DNA from: DATBSK01 sp964532485
GTDB lineage: Bacteria; Actinomycetota; Acidimicrobiia; IMCC26256; PALSA-555
Direction: 5' to 3'
DNA length: 64,000 nt
Assembly (NCBI GenBank): GCA_964532485.1
Contig: CAZHKE010000003.1
Location: 51,292 to 115,291 of the forward strand
Positions 1 to 8,990 of this stretch are shown one piece after another; positions within the stretch are counted from its first letter, which is position 1, and every line of letters begins with the position of its first letter. The notes under the pieces were generated by a model that saw nothing but the letters and a program-made list of their open reading frames with translations, was not told the DNA's origin and did no database searches. Made by a program: the position numbers and the translations under genes.

Positions 1-440
1 ACGAGGGCATGGCCCGAACGACGTTCCTCGACGAGGTCGAGCCCCGCTCGATCCAGTCGATGTACCAGCCCGACTCCACCGCCGACGCCGGCGCCGACCG
101 CTACGACGGCCTGCTCAAGGCCGCCCCGCCGCTCGCCCTCCTGCACCTCGGTCTCGGCCCCGACGGCCACACCGCGTCGCTGTTCCCGGGCAACGCCTCG
201 CTCCAGGAGCGGGACCGGTTCGTCATCACGACGGGCGACGACCAGCACCCCCACCCCCGCCTCACGATCACCTACCCCGCGATCGCGCGCTCCGAGCTCG
301 TGGTCGTGACGGTCGCCGGGGCGGGCAAGCGCGACGCGTTCGCCAGGCTGCTCGCCGGCGACGAGGACCTCCCCGCCGGCCGCGTGCGCGCGGGACGCGT
401 CGTGTGGCTCGTGGACCGTGCCGCGAACCCGCCCGCCTAG
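1..440 (+). CDS. pgl: 6-phosphogluconolactonase, 5'-truncated by window edge
   Basis: Hydrolyses 6-phosphogluconolactone in the oxidative pentose phosphate pathway (cytosol). The reading frame is open from the window edge; an ATG at position 9 lies inside the domain, so the true start is upstream. The conserved GLGPDGHTASLFPG segment and the C-terminal KRDAF-type helix region identify the family (family knowledge). About 146 residues are visible against a usual length near 240, so roughly the first 90 residues are missing. The TAG stop is also the first half of the TAGTCT -10-like hexamer of the next gene, which starts 11 nt downstream. Confidence 0.9.
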   Translation, partial: EGMARTTFLDEVEPRSIQSMYQPDSTADAGADRYDGLLKAAPPLALLHLGLGPDGHTASLFPGNASLQERDRFVITTGDDQHPHPRLTITYPAIARSELVVVTVAGAGKRDAFARLLAGDEDLPAGRVRAGRVVWLVDRAANPPA

Positions 441-443
441 TCT
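438..443 (+). promoter_or_regulatory. -10-like TAGTCT before fbiC
   Basis: TAGTCT overlaps the pgl stop codon and lies 8 nt before the fbiC ATG at 452. The spacing suggests a leaderless or near-leaderless transcript. No clear -35 was seen. Confidence 0.4.
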
Positions 444-451
444 TGCCCCGC

Positions 452-2803
452 ATGGCGCCCATCGACGTCGCGGCGCTCGAGCACGCGCCCGTGGACGACC
501 TCGTCACCGAGGCACGTCGCGTGCGCGACGAGGGGCACGGCGATCGCATCACGTTCTCCCCCAAGGTGTTCGTCCCGCTCACGATGCTGTGCCGCGACCG
601 CTGTGGCTACTGCACGTTCGCCAAGCCACCGGGTCGGCTCGACGCTCCCTATCTCTCGGTCGACGACGTGCTCCGGATCGCGCGTCACGGCGCCGCGCAC
701 TCGTGCCACGAGGCGCTGTTCACGTTGGGCGAGGCACCCGAAGACCGGTTCCCGGCCGCGGCGGAGTGGCTCGCCGACAACGGCTACGCCTCGACTGTCG
801 ACTACCTCGTCGCGGCAGCGCAGGCGGTGCTCGACGAGACCGGTCTCCTCCCGCATGCCAACGCCGGTGCGCTCTCACGCGAGCAGTTCGCGGCCCTGCG
901 CTCGGTCAGCGCCTCGCAGGGGATGATGCTCGAGACGCTCGCGGCGCGTCTCGGCCAGCCCGGCGGACCGCACCACGGCGCGCCCGACAAGACACCGGGT
1001 CGGCGCCTCGCCGCGCTCGAGGCCGCCGGCGAGGCCCACGTGCCGTTCACGACCGGGATCCTCGTCGGTATCGGGGAGACTCGCGCCGAGCGCCTCGAGG
1101 CGCTCGCGGCGATCGCCGCGTCGCACGCGCGGCACGGTCACGTCCAAGAGGTGATCGTGCAGAACTTCCTCCCCAAGCCCGGGACCGCGATGCACCGCGC
1201 CGCTCCTTGCGATCCCGACGAGATGCTGTGGTCGGTCGCGGCGGCCCGGCTCGTCCTGGGGCCCGCCATGCACCTGCAGGCGCCGCCGAACCTCGCCGAC
1301 GACCTCGGTGCGCTCCTCGAAGCCGGCATCGACGACTGGGGCGGCGTCTCCCCCGTCACGCCCGACCACGTCAACCCGGAACGGCCCTGGCCCGCGCTCG
1401 ACCAGCTCCGCGACGCCACGGAGCGCGCCGGCAAGGACCTGGTGGCCCGACTGACCGTCTACCCGGAGTTCGTCGACGACGAGTCGTGGATCGATCCCGC
1501 GATCCGATCGCACGTGCTCGCCGCGTCCGACGCCGAGCACCTCGCACGGCACGACCGCTGGGTGGCCGGCGGCGAGACGCCGCCCACGCCGTTGCTGCCC
1601 GCGTCCGGCACCTCGCGCTCGGGGGGCGCGGTCGCCGAGGTGCTCGACGGGGTCCTGACCGGCGACGATGTCGGCGTCGACGAGATCGTCGTGCTTCTCG
1701 GTGCTCGCGGTGCCGACGTGGGCAGGGTTGCGGAGGTCGCCGACGACTTGCGCCGTCGATCGGTCGGTGACGACGTGACGTTCGTCCGGAACCGCAACAT
1801 CAACTACACGAACGTCTGCACGTTCAAGTGCCGCTTCTGCGCGTTCTCGAAGGGTCCCCTCTCGCTGAACCTGCGCGGCCAGCCGTACCTGCTCGAGCTC
1901 GAGGAGCTGCAGCGTCGGGTCGTCGAAGCGGTCGACTGCGGTGCGACCGAGGTGTGCCTCCAGGGCGGGATCCATCCCGACTTCGACGGCGACTACTACC
2001 TCGACGTCGTCCGGGCTGTTCGTGAGGTCGCGCCGGCGATCCACATCCACGGGTTCACGGCGCTCGAGGTCACGGAGGGCGCGCGTCGGCTCGACGTCGC
2101 GCTGCACGACTACCTGCGCGAGCTCAAGGAGGCCGGCCTCTCGACGTTGCCGGGCACCGCGGCAGAGATCCTCGATGACGAGGTCCGTGCCGTGATCTGC
2201 CCCGACAAGGTCTCGACCGCCGAATGGCTCGACGCGCACCGCACCGCGCACGAGGTCGGCCTCCGATCCAACGTGACGATCATGTTCGGAACCGTCGAAC
2301 GACCGGTGCACGTCGCGCGCCACCTCGTGCGCAGCCGGGAACTGCAGGAGGAGACGGGCGGCTTCACCGAGTTCGTGCCGTTGCCGTTCGTGCACATGGC
2401 GACCCCGATCTTCCTGCAGGGCAGATCGCGACGCGGCCCGACGTTCCGCGAGGCGCTGCTGATGCACGCGGTCGGGCGCATCGCGTACCGCGGGCGCATC
2501 GACAACGTGCAGGTGTCCTGGGTCAAGCTCGGCGTCACGGGCGCGCAGCAGATCCTTCGAGCAGGTGCCAACGACGTCGGGGGCACGCTGATGGACGAGA
2601 ACATCTCGCGTGCGGCCGGCGCGAGCCACGGGCAGGAGCTCGACGACGCCGCGCTCGCTGCGATCGCGGAGCCGCTCGGCCGCCCGCTCCGGCAGCGCAC
2701 GACGCTCTACGGGCGGACCCAGACCGTCGGTCGCCGACTTCGCCCGCCACCGGAGGCCGAGAGCGTGCCGGACGCCGTCCCTGTCCGGATCCCCGTCTCG
2801 TGA
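452..2803 (+). CDS. fbiC: FO synthase, CofG/CofH fusion (F420 biosynthesis)
   Basis: Makes the deazaflavin FO from tyrosine and 5-amino-6-ribitylaminouracil, the chromophore of coenzyme F420. At 783 residues it has two radical-SAM domains: the CofG half with CX3CX2C at C47, C51, C54 (CRDRCGYC) and the CofH half with a second cluster at C456, C460, C463 (CTFKCRFC). The fused form is the actinobacterial arrangement (family knowledge). I chose ATG 452 over an in-frame GTG at 404, which would overlap pgl and adds no domain. Its stop overlaps the GTG of the next gene (GTGA), so translation is probably coupled. The FDOR-like protein at 53876 is a possible F420 user. Confidence 0.95.
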   Translation: MAPIDVAALEHAPVDDLVTEARRVRDEGHGDRITFSPKVFVPLTMLCRDRCGYCTFAKPPGRLDAPYLSVDDVLRIARHGAAHSCHEALFTLGEAPEDRFPAAAEWLADNGYASTVDYLVAAAQAVLDETGLLPHANAGALSREQFAALRSVSASQGMMLETLAARLGQPGGPHHGAPDKTPGRRLAALEAAGEAHVPFTTGILVGIGETRAERLEALAAIAASHARHGHVQEVIVQNFLPKPGTAMHRAAPCDPDEMLWSVAAARLVLGPAMHLQAPPNLADDLGALLEAGIDDWGGVSPVTPDHVNPERPWPALDQLRDATERAGKDLVARLTVYPEFVDDESWIDPAIRSHVLAASDAEHLARHDRWVAGGETPPTPLLPASGTSRSGGAVAEVLDGVLTGDDVGVDEIVVLLGARGADVGRVAEVADDLRRRSVGDDVTFVRNRNINYTNVCTFKCRFCAFSKGPLSLNLRGQPYLLELEELQRRVVEAVDCGATEVCLQGGIHPDFDGDYYLDVVRAVREVAPAIHIHGFTALEVTEGARRLDVALHDYLRELKEAGLSTLPGTAAEILDDEVRAVICPDKVSTAEWLDAHRTAHEVGLRSNVTIMFGTVERPVHVARHLVRSRELQEETGGFTEFVPLPFVHMATPIFLQGRSRRGPTFREALLMHAVGRIAYRGRIDNVQVSWVKLGVTGAQQILRAGANDVGGTLMDENISRAAGASHGQELDDAALAAIAEPLGRPLRQRTTLYGRTQTVGRRLRPPPEAESVPDAVPVRIPVS

Positions 2804-3798
2804 GCACGCCGGAGACGATCGACGTCGTCGGCATCGGCAACGCGCTCGTCGACGTGCTGAGCAGCGAAGCCGACTCGTTCCTCCGCGAGCACGACCTCGT
2901 CAAGGGCGCGATGGCGCTCATCGACGCCGATCGGGCACACCTTCTCTACGACGCGATGGGACCGGGCACCGAGATCTCCGGAGGCTCGGCCGCGAACACG
3001 ATGGTCGGCCTCGCTTCGCTGGGAGGCGAGGCGGCGTTCGTGGGCCGGGTGCGCGACGACCAGCTCGGCACCGTGTTCGCGCACGACATCCGGGCCTCGG
3101 GTGTCCACTTCGAAGCCGCCCCCGCGACCGAGGGCGAACCGACCGGCCGATGCCTCATCGTCGTGACGCCCGACGCGCAGCGCACGCTCAACACGTTCCT
3201 GGGCGCCGCGTCCGAGATGGGACCGGACGACGTCAGCGCCGACCTCATCGCGGGCGCCCAGGTCACGTACCTCGAGGGATATCTCTTCGACCAGCCCCGC
3301 GCCAAGGAGGCGTTCCGGCACGCCGCACGGCTGGCGCACGAGTCGGGGCGGCGAGTCGCGCTCACGCTCTCCGATGGGTTCTGCGTCGACCGGCACCGCG
3401 ACGACTTCCGCGACCTCGTCGAGCGCGAGGTCGACATCCTCTTCGCGAACGAGGACGAGATCTGTTCGCTGTACGAGGTCGACGCGTTCGACGACGCCCT
3501 GCAGTCCCTCATGCACCACTGCGAGGTCGCTGCGCTCACGCGGAGCGCGAAGGGATCAGTGATCCTCGGCGGCGACGACGTGCATGTCCTCGATGCCCAT
3601 CCTCTCGAAAGCGCAGTCGTCGACACGACCGGTGCCGGCGACCAGTACGCGGCGGGCTTCCTGTACGGCTTCACCCACGGCTATGACCTCGGCACCTGCG
3701 GGCGACTCGGAGGCCTCGCGGCGGCGGAGGTCATCTCGCACCTCGGGGCCCGTCCCGAGCGGTCGCTGGCGGCGATCGCTGCGCCCCTCCTTGCGTGA
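2800..3798 (+). CDS. PfkB-family carbohydrate/nucleoside kinase
   Basis: ATP-dependent sugar or nucleoside kinase of the ribokinase superfamily, 332 residues. The N-terminal substrate motif GGSAANT is near residue 61. The anion-hole/catalytic-base motif DTTGAGD is at about 275-281, with D281 the expected base. It resembles actinobacterial proteins annotated as adenosine kinase, but the substrate cannot be fixed from sequence. It starts at GTG 2800 inside the fbiC stop (GTGA) and ends overlapping the next GTG in the same way, so it is the middle gene of a three-gene coupled set. Confidence 0.85.
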   Translation: MSTPETIDVVGIGNALVDVLSSEADSFLREHDLVKGAMALIDADRAHLLYDAMGPGTEISGGSAANTMVGLASLGGEAAFVGRVRDDQLGTVFAHDIRASGVHFEAAPATEGEPTGRCLIVVTPDAQRTLNTFLGAASEMGPDDVSADLIAGAQVTYLEGYLFDQPRAKEAFRHAARLAHESGRRVALTLSDGFCVDRHRDDFRDLVEREVDILFANEDEICSLYEVDAFDDALQSLMHHCEVAALTRSAKGSVILGGDDVHVLDAHPLESAVVDTTGAGDQYAAGFLYGFTHGYDLGTCGRLGGLAAAEVISHLGARPERSLAAIAAPLLA

Positions 3799-4841
3799 AG
3801 CTCCCCCGGTACCGCACCGGTGAGCCCGAGCTCGACGCGGCCGTCTCCGAGCTCGTGGAGCGGGCGGTCACGGATCCGACGAACCAGGATCTGATCTTCG
3901 AGCTCGTGGCATCGACGCTGCGGTTGGCCCGCGACGACGCCGACCGCGGTGATCTGAAGATCGCGAACGCCGCGCTCAAGGAGATGCGCTACGCGTTCCA
4001 CGTCTTCGACGCCTACCGCGGCGCGCCGAAGGTCGCGATCTTCGGGTCCGCGCGCACCCAACCCGACGATCCGCTCTACGCGCAAGCGCGTTCGTTCGCG
4101 GCCGCGATGGCGGCGCGCGACTGGATGGTCATCACGGGCGCGGGACCAGGGATCATGGAAGCGGGAATCGACGGAGCCGGCCCTGAGCGCGCGTTCGGCG
4201 TCAGCATCCGTCTGCCGTTCGAGTCGTCGAACGCGCAGTTCATCGCGGGTGATCCCAAGCTCATCAACTTCCGCTACTTCTTCACGCGCAAGCTGTCGTT
4301 CATCAAGGAGGCGGACGGGTTCGTGCTCCTGCCCGGCGGCTACGGGACGCTCGACGAGGCGTTCGAGCTCCTCACGCTCGTGCAGACCGGGAAGGCCCAA
4401 CCCGGCCCGATCGTCCTCCTCGACGTGCCCGGCGGCACGTACTGGTCGACGTGGTACGACTTCGTGCGGGCCGAGCTCCAGGACCGCGGCTACGTCGGCG
4501 ACCACGACCTCTGCCTGGTGCTGGTCACCGACGACGTCGACGTCGCCGTCGACGAGGTGATCGGCTTCTATTCCAACTACCACTCGCAACGTTTCGTGAG
4601 CGGTCGACTCGTGCTCCGGCTCCACCACGCTCCCGACGCCCGCGAGCTCGCGGCGCTGAGCGAGGAGTTCGCCGACATCATCGACCGGGGCACCATCGAG
4701 CGGATTGACGCGACTCCGATCGAGGTGCGTGACGAGGACCATCCCGACCTCGACCGGGTCGCGCTCCGCTTCGACCGGCGGAGCTGGTCGAGGCTGCGCG
4801 AGCTGATCGACTGGCTCAACGGCCGCCCGCCTCACTCCTGA
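3795..4841 (+). CDS. LOG-family (TIGR00730-type) Rossmann protein
   Basis: Nucleotide-binding Rossmann protein of the 'lonely guy'/lysine-decarboxylase-like family. Some members are cytokinin-activating phosphoribohydrolases acting on nucleoside monophosphates. The visible motifs are GAGPGIMEA and PGGYGTLDE (about residues 180-188), the family signature PGGxGTxxE. At 348 residues it is longer than the usual 180-250, with an N-terminal helical extension and a C-terminal tail. It begins at GTG 3795, overlapping the kinase stop by 4 nt. Coupling to a nucleoside-kinase-like gene fits nucleotide salvage or repair, but that is inference. Confidence 0.85.
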   Translation: MKLPRYRTGEPELDAAVSELVERAVTDPTNQDLIFELVASTLRLARDDADRGDLKIANAALKEMRYAFHVFDAYRGAPKVAIFGSARTQPDDPLYAQARSFAAAMAARDWMVITGAGPGIMEAGIDGAGPERAFGVSIRLPFESSNAQFIAGDPKLINFRYFFTRKLSFIKEADGFVLLPGGYGTLDEAFELLTLVQTGKAQPGPIVLLDVPGGTYWSTWYDFVRAELQDRGYVGDHDLCLVLVTDDVDVAVDEVIGFYSNYHSQRFVSGRLVLRLHHAPDARELAALSEEFADIIDRGTIERIDATPIEVRDEDHPDLDRVALRFDRRSWSRLRELIDWLNGRPPHS

Positions 4842-4850
4842 ACCCGAGGA

Positions 4851-5048
4851 TCAACCCTCGACTGCGCCCCCGAGCGCGTGGATCGCGCGCTCGAGCGCCC
4901 GCCGCGCCTTCGACAGCCGCTTCTCGTCCGCAGCCGCGTCCTTGTCGCCGTCCTCGGCCGCGACACGCAGCCGTTCGTACGCGAGGTCGCGCAACCGCTC
5001 CTCGATCGAGCACAGCTCGCTCACGATGTCGTCGAGCTCGGCACTCAC
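4851..5048 (-). CDS. Small acidic coiled-coil protein, unknown function
   Basis: A 65-residue protein, mostly charged helix with heptad-like Leu/Ile spacing (ELDDIV, IEERLRDL, ARRALERAI). GTG 5048 was chosen because the glcF stop (TGA, 5052-5050) lies immediately before it and supplies GAGGTG-type ribosome contact. A longer in-frame reading to 5189 would overlap glcF entirely. It resembles XseB only in size and helicity and lacks convincing conserved residues, so I leave it unnamed. It is the last gene of the glc run and converges on the LOG-family gene. Confidence 0.6.
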   Translation of the reverse strand: MSAELDDIVSELCSIEERLRDLAYERLRVAAEDGDKDAAADEKRLSKARRALERAIHALGGAVEG

Positions 5049-5049
5049 C

Positions 5050-6255
5050 TCAGGTCGCCCTCCGCCCGTGGTCGAGAGCAGCCGCGAGGAGCTCCGCGGG
5101 ATGGCGGACGTCGAGTCCACCCGCCTGGAGGTGCATCGCACACCCGGGGTTGGCAGACGCCACCACGAAGGCGGATCCCCCGACCTCACGGATCCGCGCG
5201 ACCTTGCGGTCTCGGATCTTCGCGGACATCTCCCGCTCGGTCACGCTGTACACGCCCCCGGCGCCGCAGCACATCGCGTCGTCATCGGTCTCGACGAGCT
5301 CGTACGCGGAACCCAGCACGACTCGCACCGCCGCTTCGGAGTGCTGAACGTTGCGGAGGTGGCAGGGATCCTGGACGACGACCCGCTGACCGGTCGCGCA
5401 CGTGTCCGGCACCCCGTCGGCCGCGAGCCATTCGGAGAAGTCGTGGACCCGCGTCGAGAACGCCGCCGCCGCAGCCGTCCCGAGCAGGCGCCCGTAGTCC
5501 TTCATCGCCGCGCCACACCCGGCGCTGTCGACGACGACGGGCGCATCGCCGGGCAACGACTCGATCACCCGCTGGGCAAGGCGACGGGCCTCGACCGACC
5601 GACCCGCGTGCAGGTGCAGTGCCCCGCAACACGCGCCGCCGCGGCCTGGTGTCGCGACACGCGCGCTCCGGGCGCCGAGCACGTCGATCGCGGCGCGATG
5701 CACGTCGCGCTGCCAGGCATCCATGACGCAGCCCACGAACAGGTACACGTCGGCATCGGCGTGCGGCACCGACGGGAGGCGGCTAGCGAGGGAGCGCGCA
5801 CGCAGGCGCGGGAGCCCGAGCCGCCTCGGGACGAGCCGGAGACGCTGACCCATCAGCAACAGCCACGACAACGACAAGAGGAGCCAGTGCCGCGGCAGCA
5901 CCACGCGATAGCCGAGCAACTCGGCCAGTCGCCTCCACACGGTCTTGGGTGCGGGCGATTCGTGGTGCAGGTGCTCACGGGTCCCCTCCATGAGATGCCC
6001 GAACGGCACCGATGACGGGCAGGCGGCCTCGCACGCACGGCACTGCACGCACGCCTCCATCGCCGCCGCGAACTCACCCGATGCCGGCCGGCCGTCGAGC
6101 TGGATCGCTCGCATGGCGGCGATCCGACCTCGGGGAGAAGCGATCTCCAGCCCCGTGACCCTGTAGGTCGGGCAGGCCGGGAGGCACAGCCCGCACGAGA
6201 CGCACGAGACGAGATCGTCCTCGTCGAGCGCGAGCCGCCTCGTGTCGCTGCTCAT
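5050..6255 (-). CDS. glcF: Glycolate oxidase iron-sulfur subunit
   Basis: Electron-transfer subunit of the GlcDEF complex, which oxidises glycolate to glyoxylate. At 401 residues it has two N-terminal 4Fe-4S ferredoxin motifs, CVSCGLCLPAC with a following CP and CVQCRACEAACP. Two CCG domains follow, seen as CCGALHLHAG and CCGAGGVYS with an intervening DPCHLRN. The ATG at 6255 overlaps the glcE stop (ATGA). It is a typical GlcF in length and domain order. A membrane quinone or cytochrome partner is not visible nearby. Confidence 0.92.
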   Translation of the reverse strand: MSSDTRRLALDEDDLVSCVSCGLCLPACPTYRVTGLEIASPRGRIAAMRAIQLDGRPASGEFAAAMEACVQCRACEAACPSSVPFGHLMEGTREHLHHESPAPKTVWRRLAELLGYRVVLPRHWLLLSLSWLLLMGQRLRLVPRRLGLPRLRARSLASRLPSVPHADADVYLFVGCVMDAWQRDVHRAAIDVLGARSARVATPGRGGACCGALHLHAGRSVEARRLAQRVIESLPGDAPVVVDSAGCGAAMKDYGRLLGTAAAAAFSTRVHDFSEWLAADGVPDTCATGQRVVVQDPCHLRNVQHSEAAVRVVLGSAYELVETDDDAMCCGAGGVYSVTEREMSAKIRDRKVARIREVGGSAFVVASANPGCAMHLQAGGLDVRHPAELLAAALDHGRRAT

Positions 6256-7280
6256 GGGGTACCGGCCGGCTCCCCCGCGCGCGTGAAGGGCAGCCGCCCC
6301 GGCGCGAGCTTCGCGTGCGGGTCGAACGCGGCCCGGACGCGCTCCATCAGACCGGCGTTGGGGAGCTCGACGCCGAACCCGTCGAGGCCGCTCGCGCCCG
6401 CCTCCCGCAACAGCCAACCACCCGCCGCCTCCGCGACGGCGCGAGCGCGCGCCAGGCCGGCCTCGTCGTCGCTCGCCACGTGCACGGTCCCCACCCCACC
6501 CTCGGCGAGCCATCGCACGCCCTCGCGCGTCAGCACGCGACCGACCTGGCAGACGGTGGTGGGTGGCGCGGCGATCCGCCCGCGGTGAGAGCCGTCGGGG
6601 AGCTGCGGCGCGTCGCACGCGTCGAGGCCAGCCTCGCGCGCCTGTGCTTCGACGTCCTCGGACGTGCCCTCGATGAGCACCACGGTCGTGTGGCCGTCCC
6701 ACACCAGCGTCGACGGACGGAGCACACGCGCACGGACGCCATCGGGCACGGTGTCGCTGCGGCCCCACCACGCGATGGCCGGCAACGGCCGGCATCGAAG
6801 GACGACACGCGTGAGCACGCCGAGCGTGCCGAACGAGCCCACGAGCAGGCGCGGCAGGTCGTACCCGGTGACGTTCTTGACCGTCGGGCCCCCGCCGCGG
6901 ACGACCCGCCCGTCCGCGGTCGCGAAGCGGACCTCCAGCACCTGATCGCGCACCGGCCCGACCCGCAGGCGTCGCAGCCCGGAGAGGCCCGTCGCCAACA
7001 CGCCGCCGACCGTCGCGCGGTCGTCGCGCGGGTCGAGCGCGCACTCCTGCCCGGCCGCGGCCAGAACCTCCGCCAGCTCACGGACCGAGGTGCCCGCACC
7101 GACGCACACCGTGAGGTCAGCAGGCTCGTAGCGCACCACGCCGGCCGGCGCGCGGATCGATGTCGCGTCGGTCGGCGCCGGCCCGCCGACCTCCCGGTGG
7201 GTCGACCCGCCGACGGGGTCGACACGCGACGCGCGCTCGACGTCGGCGGCGACCGCGAGCTCGGCGTCGATCAGCTCCAC
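6252..7280 (-). CDS. glcE: Glycolate oxidase FAD-binding subunit GlcE
   Basis: A 342-residue FAD-binding (PCMH-type) protein. Motifs include RATVGGVLATGLSG, the flavin loop TVKNVTGYDLPRLLVGSFGTLGV, and the C-terminal FDPHAKLAPGR typical of GlcE. The GTG at 7280 is chosen because the upstream frame closes quickly; a candidate ATG 7301 runs into a stop. It lies 16 nt after the glcD stop, and the junction carries a 26-base tandem duplication. It pairs with glcD and glcF in one minus-strand operon. Confidence 0.88.
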   Translation of the reverse strand: MELIDAELAVAADVERASRVDPVGGSTHREVGGPAPTDATSIRAPAGVVRYEPADLTVCVGAGTSVRELAEVLAAAGQECALDPRDDRATVGGVLATGLSGLRRLRVGPVRDQVLEVRFATADGRVVRGGGPTVKNVTGYDLPRLLVGSFGTLGVLTRVVLRCRPLPAIAWWGRSDTVPDGVRARVLRPSTLVWDGHTTVVLIEGTSEDVEAQAREAGLDACDAPQLPDGSHRGRIAAPPTTVCQVGRVLTREGVRWLAEGGVGTVHVASDDEAGLARARAVAEAAGGWLLREAGASGLDGFGVELPNAGLMERVRAAFDPHAKLAPGRLPFTRAGEPAGTP

Positions 7281-7318
7281 GTGCCCTCCGGCGTCGTCAT
7301 ATCCACGTGCCCTCCGGC
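7276..7318 (-). repeat. Tandem 26-base-period duplication at the glcD/glcE junction
   Basis: The 17-base string tccacgtgccctccggc (plus strand) occurs at 7276-7292 and again at 7302-7318. The first copy spans the glcE start region and the second the glcD 3' end. Removing one 26-base unit would place the glcD stop inside the glcE start. Confidence 0.85.
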
Positions 7319-8840
7319 ACGTGTGCCACCTCACCGCACCGGCTCCCCCGCGGCAGCACCTTGTCGGGGTTCGCCAGCCCCGNNNNNNNNNNNNNNNNNN
7401 NNNNNNNNNNNNNNNNNNNNNNNNNNNNNNNNNNNNNNNNNNNNNNNNNNNNNNNNNNNNNNNNNNNNNNNNNNNNNNNNNNACCTCACCGCACCGGCTC
7501 CCCCGCGGCAGCACCTTGTCGGGGTTCGCCAGCCCCGAGGGATCGAACGCGTCGCGCAGGCGCGCCTGTGCGTCGAGATCGTCGACGCCGAACACGAGCG
7601 ACATCGCGTCACGCTTCTCGAGGCCGATGCCGTGCTCGCCCGTGAGCACGCCGCCGGCCGCGATGCACGTCCGCAGGATCTCGTCACCGACCGCTTTTAC
7701 CCGCTCCCAGATCCCCGGCTCGCGCGAGTCGAACGCGAGGAGCGGATGCAGGTTCCCGTCACCGGCATGGAACACGTTCATCACGGTGATCTGCTCCTGT
7801 GCGCAGACGTCGATCACGCGACCGAGCACGTCGACCAGGCGCGTCCGCGGCACGACCGCGTCGTGCAGGTAGTAGTCGGGAGCGACGCGCGCGATCGCGC
7901 CGAACGCCGACTTCCGCCCCTTCCAGAGCAGAGCCCGCTCGTCCTCGTCACGCGCGACGCGGACGTCTCGGGCGCCGTGCGCGCGGCCGATGCGGTCGAT
8001 CGTCGCGACCTCTGCGAGGACGCCCGCTTCGAGCCCGTCGACCTCGACGAGGAGCACCGCGGCCGCGTCGCGCGGGTACCCCGCGCCGACGAACTCCTCG
8101 ACGGCACGGGTGATCTCCGCGTCCATCATCTCCAGAGCCGCGGGTACGACACCGGCCGCGATGATGCCGCTGACGGTCGCGGCAGCGTCGTCGATCGCCG
8201 CGAAGTCGAGCAGCAGCGTGCGCACCGCGGGCGGGTCCGGCACGAGCCGGACGGCGATGCGGGTCGCGATCCCCATCGTCCCCTCGCTGCCGACGAAGCA
8301 CCCCCGCAGGTCGTAGCCCGGCTGGTCGGGCACGACGCCACCCAGGCGCGCGGTCTCACCGTCCGCGAGCACCGCGTCGACTGCGAGCACGTGCGCCGCC
8401 GTGACGCCCGCGGCGAGGCAGTGCGGTCCCCCGGCATTCGTCGCGACGTTGCCGCCGATCGTGCACGCGGCCTGCGACGAGGGGTCGGGCGCATAGTGGA
8501 GCCCGAGGTGGCGCACGGCTCGACTCAGGTCGAGGTTCAAGACTCCGGGCTCGACCCATGCGGTGCGGGTGGCCGGATCGACTTCGAGCACGCGGTTCAG
8601 GTGCGTCGTGACGATGACGACCGCGCCGGCTGCCGGCGTCGCTCCCCCGGCGAGCCCCGTGCCGCTCCCCCGAGCCACGAAGGGCCGCTCGTGGCGCCGA
8701 GCGATCGCGACGGCCGCACCCACGTCGCTCGCACGCTCGGGGAAGCACACGACTGCGGCCTCCCCGCGGGCGTGCCCGGCGTCGGTCGCATACAGGGACA
8801 GCTCCAGCGGCTCGGCGCGGACGCGTTCGGGGGAGAGCAC
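7297..8840 (-). CDS. glcD: Glycolate oxidase catalytic subunit GlcD
   Basis: FAD-dependent glycolate/D-lactate dehydrogenase catalytic subunit. It has a PCMH-type FAD domain (ARGSGTGLAGGA, then CTIGGNVATNAGGPH and GYDLRGCFVGSEGTMG) and a C-terminal oxidase domain (FHAGDGNLHP, GEHGIGLEK, DPSGLANPDK). The 100 N at 7383 sit between two copies of the same 55 bases. Collapsing them gives a clean 462-residue protein ending CGEVAHVPEGTWI and restores the frame. The start is GTG 8840; no ATG or other GTG exists before the in-frame stop at 8915, although a helix-like SLLRDLRR stretch precedes it, so the N terminus is slightly uncertain. Confidence 0.9.
7328..7537. other. Assembly gap artefact: 100 N between identical 55-base ends
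   Basis: Bases 7328-7382 and 7483-7537 are identical and flank N 7383-7482. This is an unmerged contig overlap rather than missing sequence. Removing 155 bases restores glcD. Confidence 0.93.
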
Positions 8841-8990
8841 GCGGCGCAGGTCGCGCAGCAGGGAGCGGTCGCTCGCGCGCTCGTCCGACCGGTCCTGCTC
8901 GATTGCCGAAGATTACCGATCCGCCTGGGTACGCTCGCCAAAGGACGACGCACGCCAAGCACCACGACGAGCGACACGACGGACGAGAGG

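Noticed and set aside
875..2629. A 584-residue minus-strand open frame opposite fbiC
   Set aside because: High GC gives long antisense frames. fbiC has complete motifs, and the antisense product is low-complexity Arg/Asp/Val.
4851..5048. Exodeoxyribonuclease VII small subunit (XseB)
   Set aside because: Size and helicity are similar, but the typical XseB conserved pattern is absent and no xseA is adjacent.
7328..7537. 55-base direct repeats at the three gaps as target-site duplications or att sites
   Set aside because: They have identical length at each site, abut N runs exactly and restore intact genes when collapsed. They are assembler overlaps.
6252..8840. A single 862-residue glcD-glcE fusion protein reading through the N run
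   Set aside because: The frame through the Ns is an accident of the 100-N placeholder. Collapsing the 55-base overlap gives separate glcD and glcE with their own stop and start.
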